Positions 21,690 to 32,894 are shown, counted from the stretch's first letter. The stretch: 64,000 bases of DNA from Cylicocyclus nassatus (GCA_958299035.1 CATQJL010000223.1:16153742-16217741), one strand, 5' to 3'. Notes: generated by a model from the sequence alone, not told the origin. Translations and numbers: made by a program.

Positions 21690-22020
21690 TAAGGCAGCGT
21701 CTCGGCAGAAGTTGTCCAGGTTTTCATTTTTCCGGAGCCTTCTCGTCAAAACCATATCTGGGCTTTTCAGCGCATGAAAATGGCGAAAATGTGCTTTTGT
21801 GAAGCTTTCTAAGTCCGCATACAGTGGCGAATACGTGCACCTAGGCGGGACCCGAAACGAGGAAGGAGGGGTGGGGAAGACTTCCGCGTATCTTTACTGA
21901 ATGCGGACCTGGAAACCTTCGGAAAATTCGTGCGCTGAAAGCCCAGATATGGACTCCTCATGGCCAGAAAGCTCCAAAAAGGTGAGAAAACGGAAAACGA
22001 AGTTGTGGCAAGACAGGCTG
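21690..22020. mobile_element. Diverged foldback element
   Basis: Inverted halves meet near 21855: CCATATCTGGGCTTTTCAGC (21752 onward) pairs with GCTGAAAGCCCAGATATGG, and outward TTTTCATTTTTCCGG and AGAAGTTGTCC pair with segments near 21975-22010. Sequence between the arms includes a GC-rich CGGGACCCGAAACGAGG. The 112-residue minus-strand frame across it is not supported as a gene. Confidence 0.45.
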
Positions 22021-22468
22021 TTAAGTCTCTCAGTCTCAGGATTATTACTTTATTCCTATGAATAAATGAGCGTGACAGTTTGGACATACTCTTTTGCAAC
22101 TTTGATGCACGAACTTCCATGCCTGCATTTTCCGCGCACATCTTCAACTACTTTGTTTTATTTTGGTCCCTTCTCTCGCTCTACACCAACCAAGGTGCCG
22201 GTTATGCAAAATATTCCGCATGGTCCTTTCCTACCAGGCAACGATATAAGATCGCATAAACGAAAGCTAGGAGATATGTACTACTAAAAAGCTTCTTGCG
22301 TTTTGACTGCATATGAAAATACGTCAGAAACAGAAATTAAGTGCTACCACGAGTAAAATGCTACTGTCAAATCTAGTTTGTACCCAGTTTTGCGAGTAAA
22401 ACCCAAGTAAAAGTGAAAGGGAGGAAAGGATTCTGTCTCAAGAGTCTTTGAGGCTTTTTGGCGCGTTA

Positions 22469-22770
22469 TTACATACATATATTCGTGAAAGTAGAGGTCA
22501 AAACCTTTAATATGATATATAGTTTGCTAAAATTAAATTCAGAACAGCGAAAATAAGGGTACAGAGCCAAATGCCCCATGTCCCGAGTTTGAGGTCTTGA
22601 GGTAGCGCGGTAGCACGCAAAGCTAGGAGACGCAGACGAGCAGGAGGAGAAAAACCAGAGCCGACAGGGCATTTGAATCTGGTCGTAGATGCTCCCGGGG
22701 GTCTGAAAGAAACCCTGCACATTATGTATCATTCTGATTGCCATGACACGAAGAAACACTGAAAATGTCG
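22469..22770 (-). repeat. Dispersed repeat family R, copy 2 (inverted)
   Basis: Read on the minus strand it shares CATTTGGCTCTG, CTACCGCGCTACC and ATATATCATATTAAAGG words, in order, with 36705-36960 and 9640-9890. It is a fragment only; nothing in it looks coding. Confidence 0.55.
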
Positions 22771-24440
22771 CAAGACTTAAAGAAACACTTCTTAAGAGGT
22801 TAAACCGGCATCTCCGTGCGCGATTCTCTGCGCAAGAATTAAGCGCAGTTTCTTGTTATTATTGAGCTACAAAAGCTCTCGCGAGTTTTGAAATTTAATC
22901 GTAATTTAAAGGAGTCGACTGAGAAATGCTATTCTAACTTCTACGAAAATTGACCCAGTTCCTCGTCTTTAGCTCATAAAAGGCCATAAAAAACGGATTT
23001 TCGGTTTTACGGGGTTACTTGGAGATATCATTCAATACACTTACTTCATTCACATTCATTATATAGTTATAATTCTAGCATCTGGGACTTCGCCCCGGAA
23101 TTCTGTTTTTTGACGAAGGTTGTTCTCTTATATGACTCAAAGTGAGGGTCACCAGAGCTCATGGCTCTATGTATCGAAGGCATAATTATGACAGACATAG
23201 GCAATGTTTTAGAATATTGGAATGAAACGGACACTGATGTTTGCTAAAGTGCCGAAAAAATGAAAGCTTCGATAGTAAAAAACAAATCGTAGTTTCGTCT
23301 GCAAAACTAAGTACTCGTCTTCCTCAAAATCGATTGTCGGCTGGTCATATTGAGTAGCATTAGCAGACTTACCACCTTTCTTTATATATTGTTGAATGTG
23401 TTTAACCCTGGCTGAAGCTGTCCCGTTAGAAAAAGCAAATTTATATAAGGATTTATCTTTAAAGGAAAAATCTCGAGATGAGTGAGGCAGAAACAGGAAA
23501 GATTCTATTTTGCGTTTACTTTTATGCAGGCTTTTAAGGAAGGATGACTGCTAAGTCATTCACAAGTTTTGCTAAATCCGACTTCTTTTCCTCAAATTTT
23601 CAGAGTTTCTTTTGGAACTGTGCAAAAAATAGCCAGCTCTTTTGCTTTTGATCAAGAACGGATACTGCAAAAGAATGTCGGCACGCTCAGTTTTACTGCT
23701 GCTTACTTTCTGCTTAGGAACTGAAACTACAGGATCCTAACGCACCTCGACCATGACATAAACGATGCAGCTTTTTCTGCCGTTATGCCCCTGTAATTTT
23801 CCAAATTCGCTTGGAGACTCAAAAGAAGAGAAGGTTTTGCTTTCTGTAAACAAACTGTTTCGCAATTTTTAGCGAATTACTCAGTGACGGAAACATAGTT
23901 TCAATTATACCAATTAAGGTCCGCTTGATTTTGACCTATAAATTGCTATCTGTCCTTTACTTCTCCGTCTACTGATTGCCTTGGACGTGATGGTTATCAA
24001 AATATCGTCCAGAAAGCTGCAAACTTTGTTTTGAAATAAATTGTGATATTTCAGAAGTAAGACTGCAGTCATAACCTCCTTAAATTTGTTCCTCAGTCCC
24101 GAACACTTGCGAAAAGTATTATACGCCAGAAAAAAGTGTCCTAGACTTGTTCGTAGATTTTTCTAGAAAACGACGAGTCTATGCTTACTGATACAAATGC
24201 AATCGGTTGGAAACGTTGCAATCGTTGCAATTGGTTTCAAAAATGCAGTGATCTCCGAATATGTAGTACGAGAGTATTTCTAGTTTTATTCCAGAAAAAA
24301 ACAGGAAAATTTGAATTTGCCATCAACTGATTAGAGAATATTGTTAGTAAAGGATTTGAAGGAGCTTTTGAAGAATTAATTTTTCAAAATTCAATTCTGA
24401 ACTGCATCTGAACTTTGATCAAGGTAAAAAAATAGTGTTA
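22771..24440. other. Unannotated AT-rich stretch, no gene seen
   Basis: No frame longer than about 60 codons, no recognised repeat, no tRNA-like boxes and no chain of splice-bounded open segments was found. Confidence 0.4.
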
Positions 24441-24442
24441 TA

Positions 24443-25336
24443 CAGTGCTGGCCATAATCATAAAGACACTCTTGGTGCAAAAGTTTTGTCAGTTTCTTCA
24501 ATCCATTGGCAAACACGCTAGAATGATAAACAAACATCTCAAGAAGTATCCGATGCAAAATTTCTTCCTCTTTCCAGCTGCTAAATATTCGCTGGAAATT
24601 GCAACAATTCGTTTTTACCATGTCTAAATTTCACTAATTTTCAAGATTTTTGTATGAGACTTTCGGAAGAGCCCTAATAACCACCAGACAGGCCAGACCT
24701 TTTGCCAAGTCAAGCAACTTTTTTCTTGTTTTTCAGCTGCTCTTACAGACTTTTGCTAAATAATTTTCTAAAAGTCTTGTGTTTTGGAAAAATCGCATAG
24801 CGTGTTATTGCACCAAACACTGCAAAACCTACAGAATACTGAGGTTTCAACACTCGATTATTACTACCGCTACCATTGCAAAGTAAATGAGCGATTTTCG
24901 CTTTGAATTATGAAGATTTTGAAACTCAGGTTACGCCAGTGCGCACTCATGAAATTCAGAAATACTGCTTCCTTACAAATTTCGTAGTAATTCTAAAAGA
25001 CAAGGCGTAGGGCTACGAAAAATTGCTTCTGTTGGCAAAAGGAGGATTGCTCTATGTGCTGGTTATTAGGATTCCTCCGAAAGTCTCATACAAAAATTTT
25101 GAAAATTAGTGAAAGTTGGACATGGTAAAAACGAGTGGTTGTGATTTCTGGCAAATATCTCGTTATTCTCTCAACGGAACACAACCGGGGTTTAGCAGCT
25201 AGAAAGGAGAAGAAATTCTGCATTGAAGACATTTTAAAGCGTTTGCTTATCTTCATTCTAGCGTGTTTGCCAATGGATTGAAAAAACTGACAAATATTTT
25301 GCATCAAGAGTGCCTTTATAATTATGGCCAGCACTG
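24443..25336. mobile_element. Tc1-like foldback MITE
   Basis: Both ends read CAGTGCTGGCCATAAT inward, close to the known C. elegans Tc1 terminus CAGTGCTGGCC. TA precedes the left end (24441-24442); the right flank is CA. The arms are about 230 bp and match through CACTCTTG, TCAATCCATTGGCAAACACG and GAGACTTTCGGA. The centre (24680-25070) has no transposase frame. Mirror-image short frames in the arms are not genes. Confidence 0.8.
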
Positions 25337-25604
25337 CAGGAGCTTGGTAAACGATTTGATGATTCTGTAGTAATCTTCAGGTTGAAGAAACTTCAGAGAT
25401 ACAATACCTATTCATTATAAAGAGCAAGGTAATGTAACCCAAAGATAGTACTTTCAATGCAAGACTTGGAACCGCATGCAAAATCTCTTTTCTGAAAACA
25501 CATGATGAATCGTAGTTTACATCTCGTTAAATTCGCTTCTATACTGGGACAAACTCACTTCAGGAATTATTTGCCGCTGGATCTAGAATCTGGATCTAGC
25601 AGCT
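25337..25604. other. Spacer, no gene seen
   Basis: AT-rich sequence with a short local repeat CTGGATCTAGAATCTGGATCTAG at its end (written here only by its repeated word CTGGATCTAG). Confidence 0.35.
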
Positions 25605-25835
25605 GTACCGATGGTTGTCCTCAAAAGAGGCAAAAGATGGTTGTACCGATGGTTGTCTTCAACAGAGGCAAAAGATGGTTGTACCGATGGTTGTTGTCAA
25701 CAGAGGCAACCGATGGCTGTACCGATGGTTATCCTCAAAAGAGGCAAAAGATGGTTGTACCGATGGTTGTCCTCAACAGAGGCAACCGATGGTTGTACCG
25801 ATGGTTGTTCTCAACAGAGGCAGCCGATGCCGATA
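25605..25835. repeat. 38-bp minisatellite, six units
   Basis: Units begin GTACCGATGGTTGT at 25605, 25643, 25681, 25719, 25757 and 25795 and vary at a few positions (CCTCAAAAGAGG or CTCAACAGAGG). The 38-bp period keeps all three plus-strand frames open for about 70-130 codons, an artefact of the repeat. It lies just past the 3' end of the Helitron helicase relic and may be part of that element's tail. Confidence 0.9.
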
Positions 25836-25976
25836 GTCGCCCTTCCGTTTCGTTCCTCAAGAAGAGCATGTACTGTTTCGTTCCTACCCTTAGACGGTTT
25901 GGTTAAACAGGTCCTAGGCTTTTCCCGGAACTCATCAGTAAGGAAGGAAGCTCGACTGGATTTCCACCTGCCCTGA

Positions 25977-26060
25977 TCGCCGCTGGCCGCCGTTTTTTTG
26001 GGTTTTCGTTTTGCCATTTTTTTTGGGTTTTCGTTTTGCCATTTTTTTGGATTTTGTATT
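25977..26060. repeat. 23-bp T-rich tandem repeat, three units
   Basis: TTTTTTGGGTTTTCGTTTTG recurs three times, the last unit diverged. On the minus strand it gives the lysine/proline-rich tail that follows the helicase motif VI reading, which is unlikely to be genuine protein. Confidence 0.7.
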
Positions 26061-26079
26061 TTCCATTTTTTTTGTATCC

Positions 26080-27944
26080 AATAGAATGGCATGCAACAAA
26101 TAAATACTGTACTATACGTTTCCAGGTCTATACCTACTGTTCGCAGAGACTGTCCTTGCGCTTTGTTGATCGTCATAGCAAGTGCAGGCCTGACCGGAAA
26201 CTGCACTCGCCTGAAGTCAAAGGGCATATCGGAGGGGACCAAAGGGACTCGTGGAATATGAACGACTTCGCCTTTGAACTCCCCCCCCCCCAATATGGTC
26301 GCTGCTATGACGTTTGGCATGAGATCCCTGATGCAAAGCCTTGTACCATTGACATCTTCGGTGGGTTGATGTTACGAAGGAGCATGATTGGCAAACCAGC
26401 CTTCAGATCAAGTCTGTGAAGTGGTATCCCATTGGGCTCGAATGAATTCAAGAACTCAGTGGGGAAGTAAACAGCCTGTTCACGCTAAACCATGGTATCA
26501 ACGGATGTGTACTTTGACACCGGTCCAGGTAGGCTGTTTAGAATCTGAGCATTGACAGAATTTACTTGCCCATTTTTGGGTGCCAGATTGCTCGCTCGCA
26601 AATCCAGTCCCCATTGCTGAAGTTGGCGGCAATGTTTGGGAAGACCTTTTCGATCAGTTTTCCCACCGATTGAACCATATTGCAGAAGTTTGGATTAAAG
26701 GTAATCCGGCCAGAACTTGGTTCAACCGGAATTCTGCCTTCGCCAAGAAGCAAGAGTTGTTGCGCAAAGCTTCGGGCAGTCTCATCGCCAAAGAGGTGGA
26801 CTCGCATGTTCGTCGTGAGATTCAGCGATCGAACATGTTTCCAGAGATGAGAAGTTTTGAGGCAAGCGTTCAGCTCATCTGGTGGAGTCGATCGCGGAAT
26901 CACTGGCAGAGATTGACGAAAGTCGCCTGCCAGTAGCACGACGGCCCCACCCATTAGCCTGCTGCTTCCTCGTATGTCCCGTAATGTGTTGTCAAGGGCT
27001 TCTAGGCACTTCTTATGCGCCATGGTGCACTCGTCCCAAACTATGAGTTTGGTTTCTTGTAGGACCTTGGCTTTCCCTGTGCCTTTGCTTATCCCATACA
27101 CTGTGTTCTCTACATGAGCAATATCCAGAGGAAGCTTGAAGGCTGAATGAGCAGTTCGGTCTCTTCTAGCAGTGTTGAGGCAATCCCCGAGGATGCCACT
27201 GCTAGTGCGATTCCTCCTTGCCTGCGAATCTCTGCAAGTAGGAAATTGATGAGAAACCTTTTCCCTGTTCCACCCGGAGCGTCGAGAAAGAGTAGCCCAC
27301 CATTGTCCAGAACAGCACGGTAAACCAACTCTTGATCCTCCGTAAGAAGAGGTCTGTTGGACTCTACAAATGTGGTCAGCTGATCGGCATCATAGGACCT
27401 TTCTCGGAGAACATCGCTCTCGAGTGCCTGGTCATTTCCGCGTATTGGTGACGGCAAACCGAGGTCTCTGAGGGTTTGACCGGTCATCGACACGCACGTA
27501 TCCTCATGCAGTACCAACGCTCGGTTGAATATTTGGGAAAAGTAACCGACGTCTGCAGAGGGTGCCACTCTGCGACATTGTCTGAGTACGTCTTCACTCA
27601 GAGCTTCTTTGTACTTCTCCCAGAGTGCTCGAGGATTTGACGGTTGACAGGCTGTCAAGATGATGCCGAAGAGACTTCGCAGTTGAGCAGCGAAACTTGT
27701 CGTAGCTGCTTCTGCGACTGTCCCATTGCTGATCATCTTCAAAGTAGACAGGAATCTCTCATCAACTACGTCTTCACTCAGAGCTTCTTTGTACTTCTCC
27801 CAGAGTGCTCGAGGATTTGACGGTTGACAGGCTGTCAAGATGATGCCGAAGAGACTTCGCAGTTGAGCAGCGAAACTTGTCGTAGCTGCTTCTGCGACTG
27901 TCCCATTGCTGATCATCTTCAAATTAGACAGGAATCTCTCATCA
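26080..27944 (-). pseudogene. Helitron-type PIF1-like DNA helicase, frameshifted
   Basis: The minus strand encodes, in order, a SEDVLRQCRRVAP region, the Walker A motif LDAPGGTGK (near 27285), Walker B VWDEC with TMAHK, the LLAGDFRQSLPVIP block (near 26930), and the C-terminal INKAQGQSL motif VI (near 26160). This is the order of PIF1/RecD-like helicases of eukaryotic Helitrons, which unwind DNA in rolling-circle transposition. Two reading-frame breaks (near 27105 and between 26560 and 26320) split it into three pieces. In Walker A the residue after GK is R where S or T is usual. The Rep endonuclease domain is absent. It ends abruptly in the 180-bp duplication and the cDNA adapter. Confidence 0.8.
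27587..27944. repeat. 180-bp tandem duplication, two copies, one difference
   Basis: 27587-27766 is repeated at 27767-27944; the only difference I see is G at 27744 against T at 27924. The unit keeps the helicase frame and repeats about 60 codons, although such helicases have this segment once. The second copy runs straight into the SMART oligonucleotide. Confidence 0.9.
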
Positions 27945-27969
27945 AAGCAGTGGTATCAACGCAGAGTAC
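27945..27969 (+). other. SMART cDNA-synthesis oligonucleotide (artificial sequence)
   Basis: Twenty-five consecutive bases, beginning AAGCAGTGGTATCAACGCAG and ending AGTAC, equal the common part of the SMART template-switch and cDNA-amplification primers. A 25-base exact match by chance in 64 kb is not credible. It lies exactly between two unrelated transposon fragments, so the join was most likely made in a cDNA or amplified library and entered the assembly. It is not a natural feature. Confidence 0.93.
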
Positions 27970-30170
27970 TCAGTGACTTCATCACCCACTGCAAGGCCGC
28001 GAGCAGCTTCGGCGAAATTGTGTCGCCTTGTCGGACTCCCCAATTAAATGGTCAGGGGGCGATGGGACAGCTGCATCGTCGTTATATAGTCCTTGTAGCA
28101 GTTGGCTAATGTCCTCACGTAAGCTGGGTCCACTCCATGATCGACTAGCGCAGACAGGATGGCGTTGGTTTCGACGCTGTCAAAGGCTTTCTCGTAGTCG
28201 ACAAAGGACTAGAGGCAGTCGGTATTCCCGGCAGACTTCTATAACCCTCTGGATGTGGTCCATGCAGCTGAATCCTTTGCGAAATCCAGCTTGTTCTTGG
28301 GGTTGGGCTTCATCCAGTGGCGAACGAGGATAAACTTCGTGAAAAGCTTGTACAGCACACTCAACAGACATATTGGACGGTAGTTCCGAAGATTTTCCCG
28401 TTTACCCTTTTTGAAAAGGAAGACGGTTCTTGATGTTCTCCACTGGTCGGGAATCCTTTCCTTTTGAAGGTGAGATGTTAGGTGCGACGCCAAAACCTCG
28501 TGTAGACATTATCCTCCGGCTCGCAAAAATTCGACGGAAAGATGGTCTGGTCCTGAAGCCGTGGAGGTCTTCAGGGTCTGAATCGCCATGCGCACTTCAG
28601 CAGGTAGAACTCGTGGTGATACTTCTCCACACGTTGATGAGTGGAAGAGGTTGGTGTAGAAGTTCTTTGCAATAGATTCCATCTTGTATCGGGAAGAAGT
28701 CGGAGTCTTGTCTCCGTTCAATAGTGCAGCCAGCGGTACGTGATATTCACAGAGGTCCAACTGGAACTTCTTGAGACTTCGTCTTCGTTCGGCTGCTTCC
28801 AGTATCTTGGCTTGCCTATACTTCCTAAGATCCTCCTGCAAAGCTGTTCTGCAACTGGCGTTGGCTATCAGTCGCTCGAGATGGGTTGCATTCGGATCCT
28901 GCCTCAGAAACCTTCTTCTTTCTAGCATTTCTTTGGTGATCTTCGAAACGCGTTCCAACTTCTTTTCAGAAATCACTGAGGCGCACTCTCCGCAGGCTCG
29001 CAATCCTTTCAGAAGCCGGTCGTAGTCGTACGTTGGGTCCTCCTCGATGGGCCAATTACAACTTGATATGAGCTCTTCCAGCCTGTTACCGTCATAAACA
29101 ACATTATTCCCTCTTGCGGCACTGTGGCAGACCTTCTTTTCCAGCCTTTGACTGAATCGTACCTTCGCTCGAAGGAGGCGGTGATCGGAGTCATTGCAGA
29201 AGGATGGAACTACTGAGACATCGAGCAAGGTCCACCTTCGGTTGGTGAGAATGTGGCGATCTCCGCGTAATCGTTCCGTTGGGCGATTCCCGTGCCCACC
29301 GGCGATGTTCTTTCTTCATGAAGATGGAATTTCCATGGAAAAGCCGTGCGGCGAGAGAAGCCCAACAAGAGGTTGCCGTTTTCGTTCCGGAGCCCATATC
29401 CAAATTTCCCGATCCTATATTCCTCTTCCAGTGGCATCCAGTCTTCGCGTTAAAGCCGCCCACAACGAACTTGTAGAAAGACTTCTCGTTGCGGACGACC
29501 TCCTCTACATCTTCGTAGAAAGCATCGCATCTAGTTTTGATTTTTCAGCTGCTGATGTGGAGAATAGCAGTTGATGATGCTGATGGTCTTCTGACGTGGA
29601 GGCGTATTCGTAGGATGCCTAGTCGAGGTGATAGGATCTCATACGAATCGACAAGATGGACGATAGATGGATGGACGACAAAACATACGCCTCCAAGGTT
29701 TCCTGATAGAACCTTTTCACCACGAATGATGAGAGTCCCATCACTCATCTGTCGCACGTCCTTCTTCCTGGACTTCGTTTCCTACAGAGCGATGATATGG
29801 TACTTGATGTGCTCTGCAGCGTCGAGAAGAGCGTGGAGGTCGGCGTTTGTGGAGGCTACTGTCCTGGAGTTGTAGGTGCAGAGCATGAGGCAGTCTCCAT
29901 GGCGTGTCGTCCGGGCAGACGTGTCGTTTTTGTTCGATCCAAAAGGTTCTTGCTACCACCCGACGCCATAGGCGGGATCCGATGTACAGGGTTTTTTCTA
30001 AATCTTCTTGCTGTCTGAGTAATAGGATTTGTTCCCCTACAAGAGCAGACTTACTAGGCCAACTCTTGATTTCCACGAGGCGATCGCTGACCCCGGGCTT
30101 GGAGCGGGAGAACCGCCTAGCGACCATAAAACCAGACGGCGGTGGATCTGGCCTAGCCGCTCTTAGCTAG
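27970..30170 (-). pseudogene. RTE-clade LINE: endonuclease/reverse transcriptase, frameshifted and truncated
   Basis: On the minus strand the reading starts with an APE-type endonuclease (TYNSRT and [20 protein letters not shown] near 29740-29880; GGFNAKTG near 29455; the DSDHRLLRAKVRF end near 29180). A linker follows, then the RT domain: [54 protein letters not shown] (motif A) and VRQGDTISPKLL (27990-28050). This is the RTE pattern common in nematodes. The catalytic YADD block and the 3' part are missing because the sequence stops at the SMART adapter. At least five frame changes break the ORF. It would have copied its RNA at nicked target DNA. Confidence 0.8.
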
Positions 30171-30733
30171 GCGTCTGGCCGAAACCGGAAACGTTGAACT
30201 CCTTCACAGCTTGGGAAGCCCTGCCAGAGTATACACTCGGCTGTGCATCGCAGTTCGACACCCAATGTCACCCCCACGCCACGTTGAGGCGACCGACCAT
30301 TGTGGGGGAAACGACATTTAACAGACAAAAAAAAAACTAAAGATGTTCTTACTCTCCGAATTGGCGGCCCGCCGTATTCGGTGCGCACCCTTGCACGCTT
30401 GGAGCCGCTTGCCACCGAAATGCAAAATGGAGAGGGTGTAATAGGCGAGGAAGAGAGGGTCTAGAGCGATTTGAACACTCAGTTGTAGAACAAAGTAATG
30501 TTGAACACGTGAAAAGTTATGTGAAGCAAGAGAAATTCATGACATTTCTTTTCACAGCCATCTCAGGAGGGGGTGGCTGGAAAGCCATGTAACTCTGTCG
30601 AATCTGTTGAAATAGGAATTTTTGGTTTTCGCAGGAATGGGAGTGACTATGTTCACGTTGAGTTCGTTTAATGTGCACGACGGCGAGCACGTCCTAAGGT
30701 CAGCATTCACTTAGCGACCGTGGTAAGAGATGG
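30171..30733. other. Spacer, possible LINE 5' end, no gene seen
   Basis: A GC-rich part (30171-30420) may belong to the LINE 5' region; the remainder is AT-rich with no supported feature. Confidence 0.3.
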
Positions 30734-31070
30734 TTGTATTGCTTGCTCGAAAATCATAACTCATAGAGACACTCAATTGGCGCAAGCTTTGTATTGTTGG
30801 AACAAGCTGGTGAAAGAACCTACAATACCGACTGCAATTTTTGTTGCAAGTTTCCGATTTTATGACCCTACACGAAAATTCAAATTATGAGTGATTTTGG
30901 TTTTTAGCTTCTATATCCTTCATTTGTATACATTAACAAACAATTCAGGCACAGGTGCAAAGGGCATGAGATCCTCTCTCAAGCAAAATAGTGATCGTAC
31001 AAATTCGTTAAGAAGTCAACGAGTTATGAATTTTTGAATGTTATGCGAACGAACTTTCGGCACAACCTAA
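30734..31070. mobile_element. Single arm of the 6.6-kb foldback MITE family
   Basis: TTGTATTGCTTGCTCGAAAA, TAGAGACACTCAATTGGCGC, TGTTGCAAGTTTCCGATTTT and the terminus CTTTCGGCACAACCTAA match one arm of 6631-7346 in order, at clearly lower identity. The other arm is absent. Confidence 0.7.
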
Positions 31071-31648
31071 TAGAAAATTTATCCACAATTATAGAAGTAC
31101 TATTATCACACAGCAAAATAATGATAGACGTCGTATCTACAGAGAAAAGCCTAAAGACATTTCATTCTAATTATCAAAGAAAGCCGATTCATATTCAATT
31201 TCTAAGTGGTTTTCAGCTTGCTCAGTTATGAGCGGAGGGACACCTTGAACTGGGCATAAACTCTTCGTTTACTTGTACTAGCACATAATATATCAACGTG
31301 CAGTTGCAAATATTCCTTGAGTTCAGCGTCTTCTTTCCTTAACCTTCACAATGGGCGCACTGCTAGGTGACAGCGTCGTAACAATTCTTGTTTGCGTATA
31401 GGCATTTGAGCATCCAAAAAAGCGAAGAAGAGAACTCCTGATATATGAGTCGCAAAGTGACATGACCACTCTGAAGGTACAGCTCAATGAAGAAGAGTAA
31501 AGAAAGCAACTTCATTCAGAGAAACTTTCTTCAAACTATTAACGGTTTGTCCGAAATGATTGCGGTAGAATTTCGCAATGCAATTCCTAAAGCAATGCAA
31601 CGGAAACAGATAGAGAGGTTTTTGTCGCCTTTTCTGGTAAAAAAAATA
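31071..31648. other. Unannotated stretch, no gene seen
   Basis: Two frames of 65-70 codons (31034-31231 and 31487-31699) lack any signature and overlap transposon ends. Nothing else was recognised. Confidence 0.35.
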
Positions 31649-32260
31649 TTAGGTCGATCCAAAAGTTTCTCGTTGCATTTTCAGAAATTATTAGAATAGA
31701 CTTGTTTAGTGTAATTATATCAGAAAGAAGAAACCTTCTACTTTGCAGAAGGGCCTTAGCGATCTTACGTATACTGGCAGCAGAGATAAAATTGAATGAA
31801 GAAGGTCATTTAAGCTTCGATCATTTTCTTATGCTGTTTTTGACACTCTCTGTGAAAAGTCGCGAATTTTGAGTTTACCAGAGAATTGTCGAAATTACTT
31901 GATTTGTTACCTTTCTCGAAAACTGAAGCTTCTCACAAAAACGTTTTTGACAAACTCTTTGCGACAGAATAACTTTCTGTCGCAAAGAGTTTGTCAAAAA
32001 CTTACGTACTGACGATTTCAGATTTTTCTGCGGCGTCCTAGATTTCTAGTGACATAACGTAAAATGATCAAATCTTGTATGGTCCTCCTTTCGATTTTAA
32101 TCTCTGCCGTAAGTGTGAGAGCGAAGCTCGGCAAGAAAGCATTCGAAAGCAAAAGACTTATTTTTTCTAATGGAATTACAAGCAAGCAAATTCGTTGAGA
32201 TAGCTCAATTTACAGATTTTAAAAAACGACAGAGCTTTTGGACTTACCAATAATAATTTG
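31649..32260. mobile_element. Diverged mariner-type foldback, left end TTAGGTCGATCCAAAAG
   Basis: The left end is preceded by TA. Segments on each side of 31972 are inverted copies at moderate identity (GGCAGCAGAGATAAAATTGA against the inverse of 32085-32110). The right terminus is not recognisable. The exact centre is a perfect hairpin (31943-32001). Confidence 0.5.
31943..32001. repeat. Perfect 27-bp hairpin, 5-nt loop
   Basis: GTTTTTGACAAACTCTTTGC (start of the 27-bp arm 31943-31969) is mirrored exactly at 31975-32001 around TAACT. The arms outside it have diverged, so the centre has stayed symmetrical much better than the flanks. Confidence 0.85.
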
Positions 32261-32390
32261 AGGCAGCCGTCACATTTAGAAAAAGCCAAGATCGAGTACA
32301 AGCTTCGACATTTAATCTGCATTTTTCTTCTAAGCACTACTTTAACAATGTTGTGAGCATTCTTGGGACAGTTGCACTTTCATCGGCTTA

Positions 32391-32894
32391 TTGATGTTTT
32401 CAACAGCGCTAATGCTATCATATGAAGCTCCTCGTCAAAAAGTCGCTGTAACATCATTTATTTACCGAAACTTTTTCGAGCAGATTTTTATACAATCTAA
32501 TCCCCTAGCAGTACACACAATTTTCAAATCACACGAAATACGCAGTTTCTTGAAAAAGCCTAGCAGACATCAAAGGTTGATACACATTGCGCTCAATTTC
32601 ATCTGTTTACCTAAAATAGCAATCCTAACAATAAGCGAAAATGACGCATCGCATCTCACAATCATGCATTGCTTCATTTCCTCAAGGCTTGCTCAGACGA
32701 TCGCCGTCGGTGGGCGGTCACCAGGAAATGAGCGTAGTAGATTATTAGCGTTCCGCTCGCAAAATATTGAAAAGTGGATGCGCAATTTCTCATGCCCCTT
32801 GTTGATTGCTTTTCAGCTCTCATTAATTGTAGAAAGGTTGCTGCTTTTCCGTCGAATCGAAAAAATCAGCAAGAGCCCTTGCAAAAGTTCGTGA
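32391..32894 (+). other. Unexplained 167-codon open frame
   Basis: The longest plus-strand frame not explained by a repeat in 30-34 kb. It has a basic, leucine/isoleucine-rich composition with no domain, signal peptide or membrane topology that I recognise, and no clear splice partners. It might be a chance frame or part of an unknown transposon. I do not assign a function. Confidence 0.15.

Noticed and set aside
21822..21838. CAGTGGCGAATACGTGC as a hAT left end
   Set aside because: No inverted partner with an 8-bp duplication was found nearby, and it lies in the centre of another foldback.
25502..25976. Three plus-strand frames of 73-134 codons
   Set aside because: They come from the 38-bp minisatellite plus sequence antisense to the helicase tail.
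26489..26510. CATGGTATCAACGGATGTGT, which resembles the SMART primer
   Set aside because: It matches only partly, and its reverse complement lies where the helicase C-terminal reading would be expected; natural sequence explains it.
28028..29875. Plus-strand frames of 60-126 codons over the LINE
   Set aside because: They are antisense shadows of the RTE endonuclease/RT coding sequence on the minus strand.
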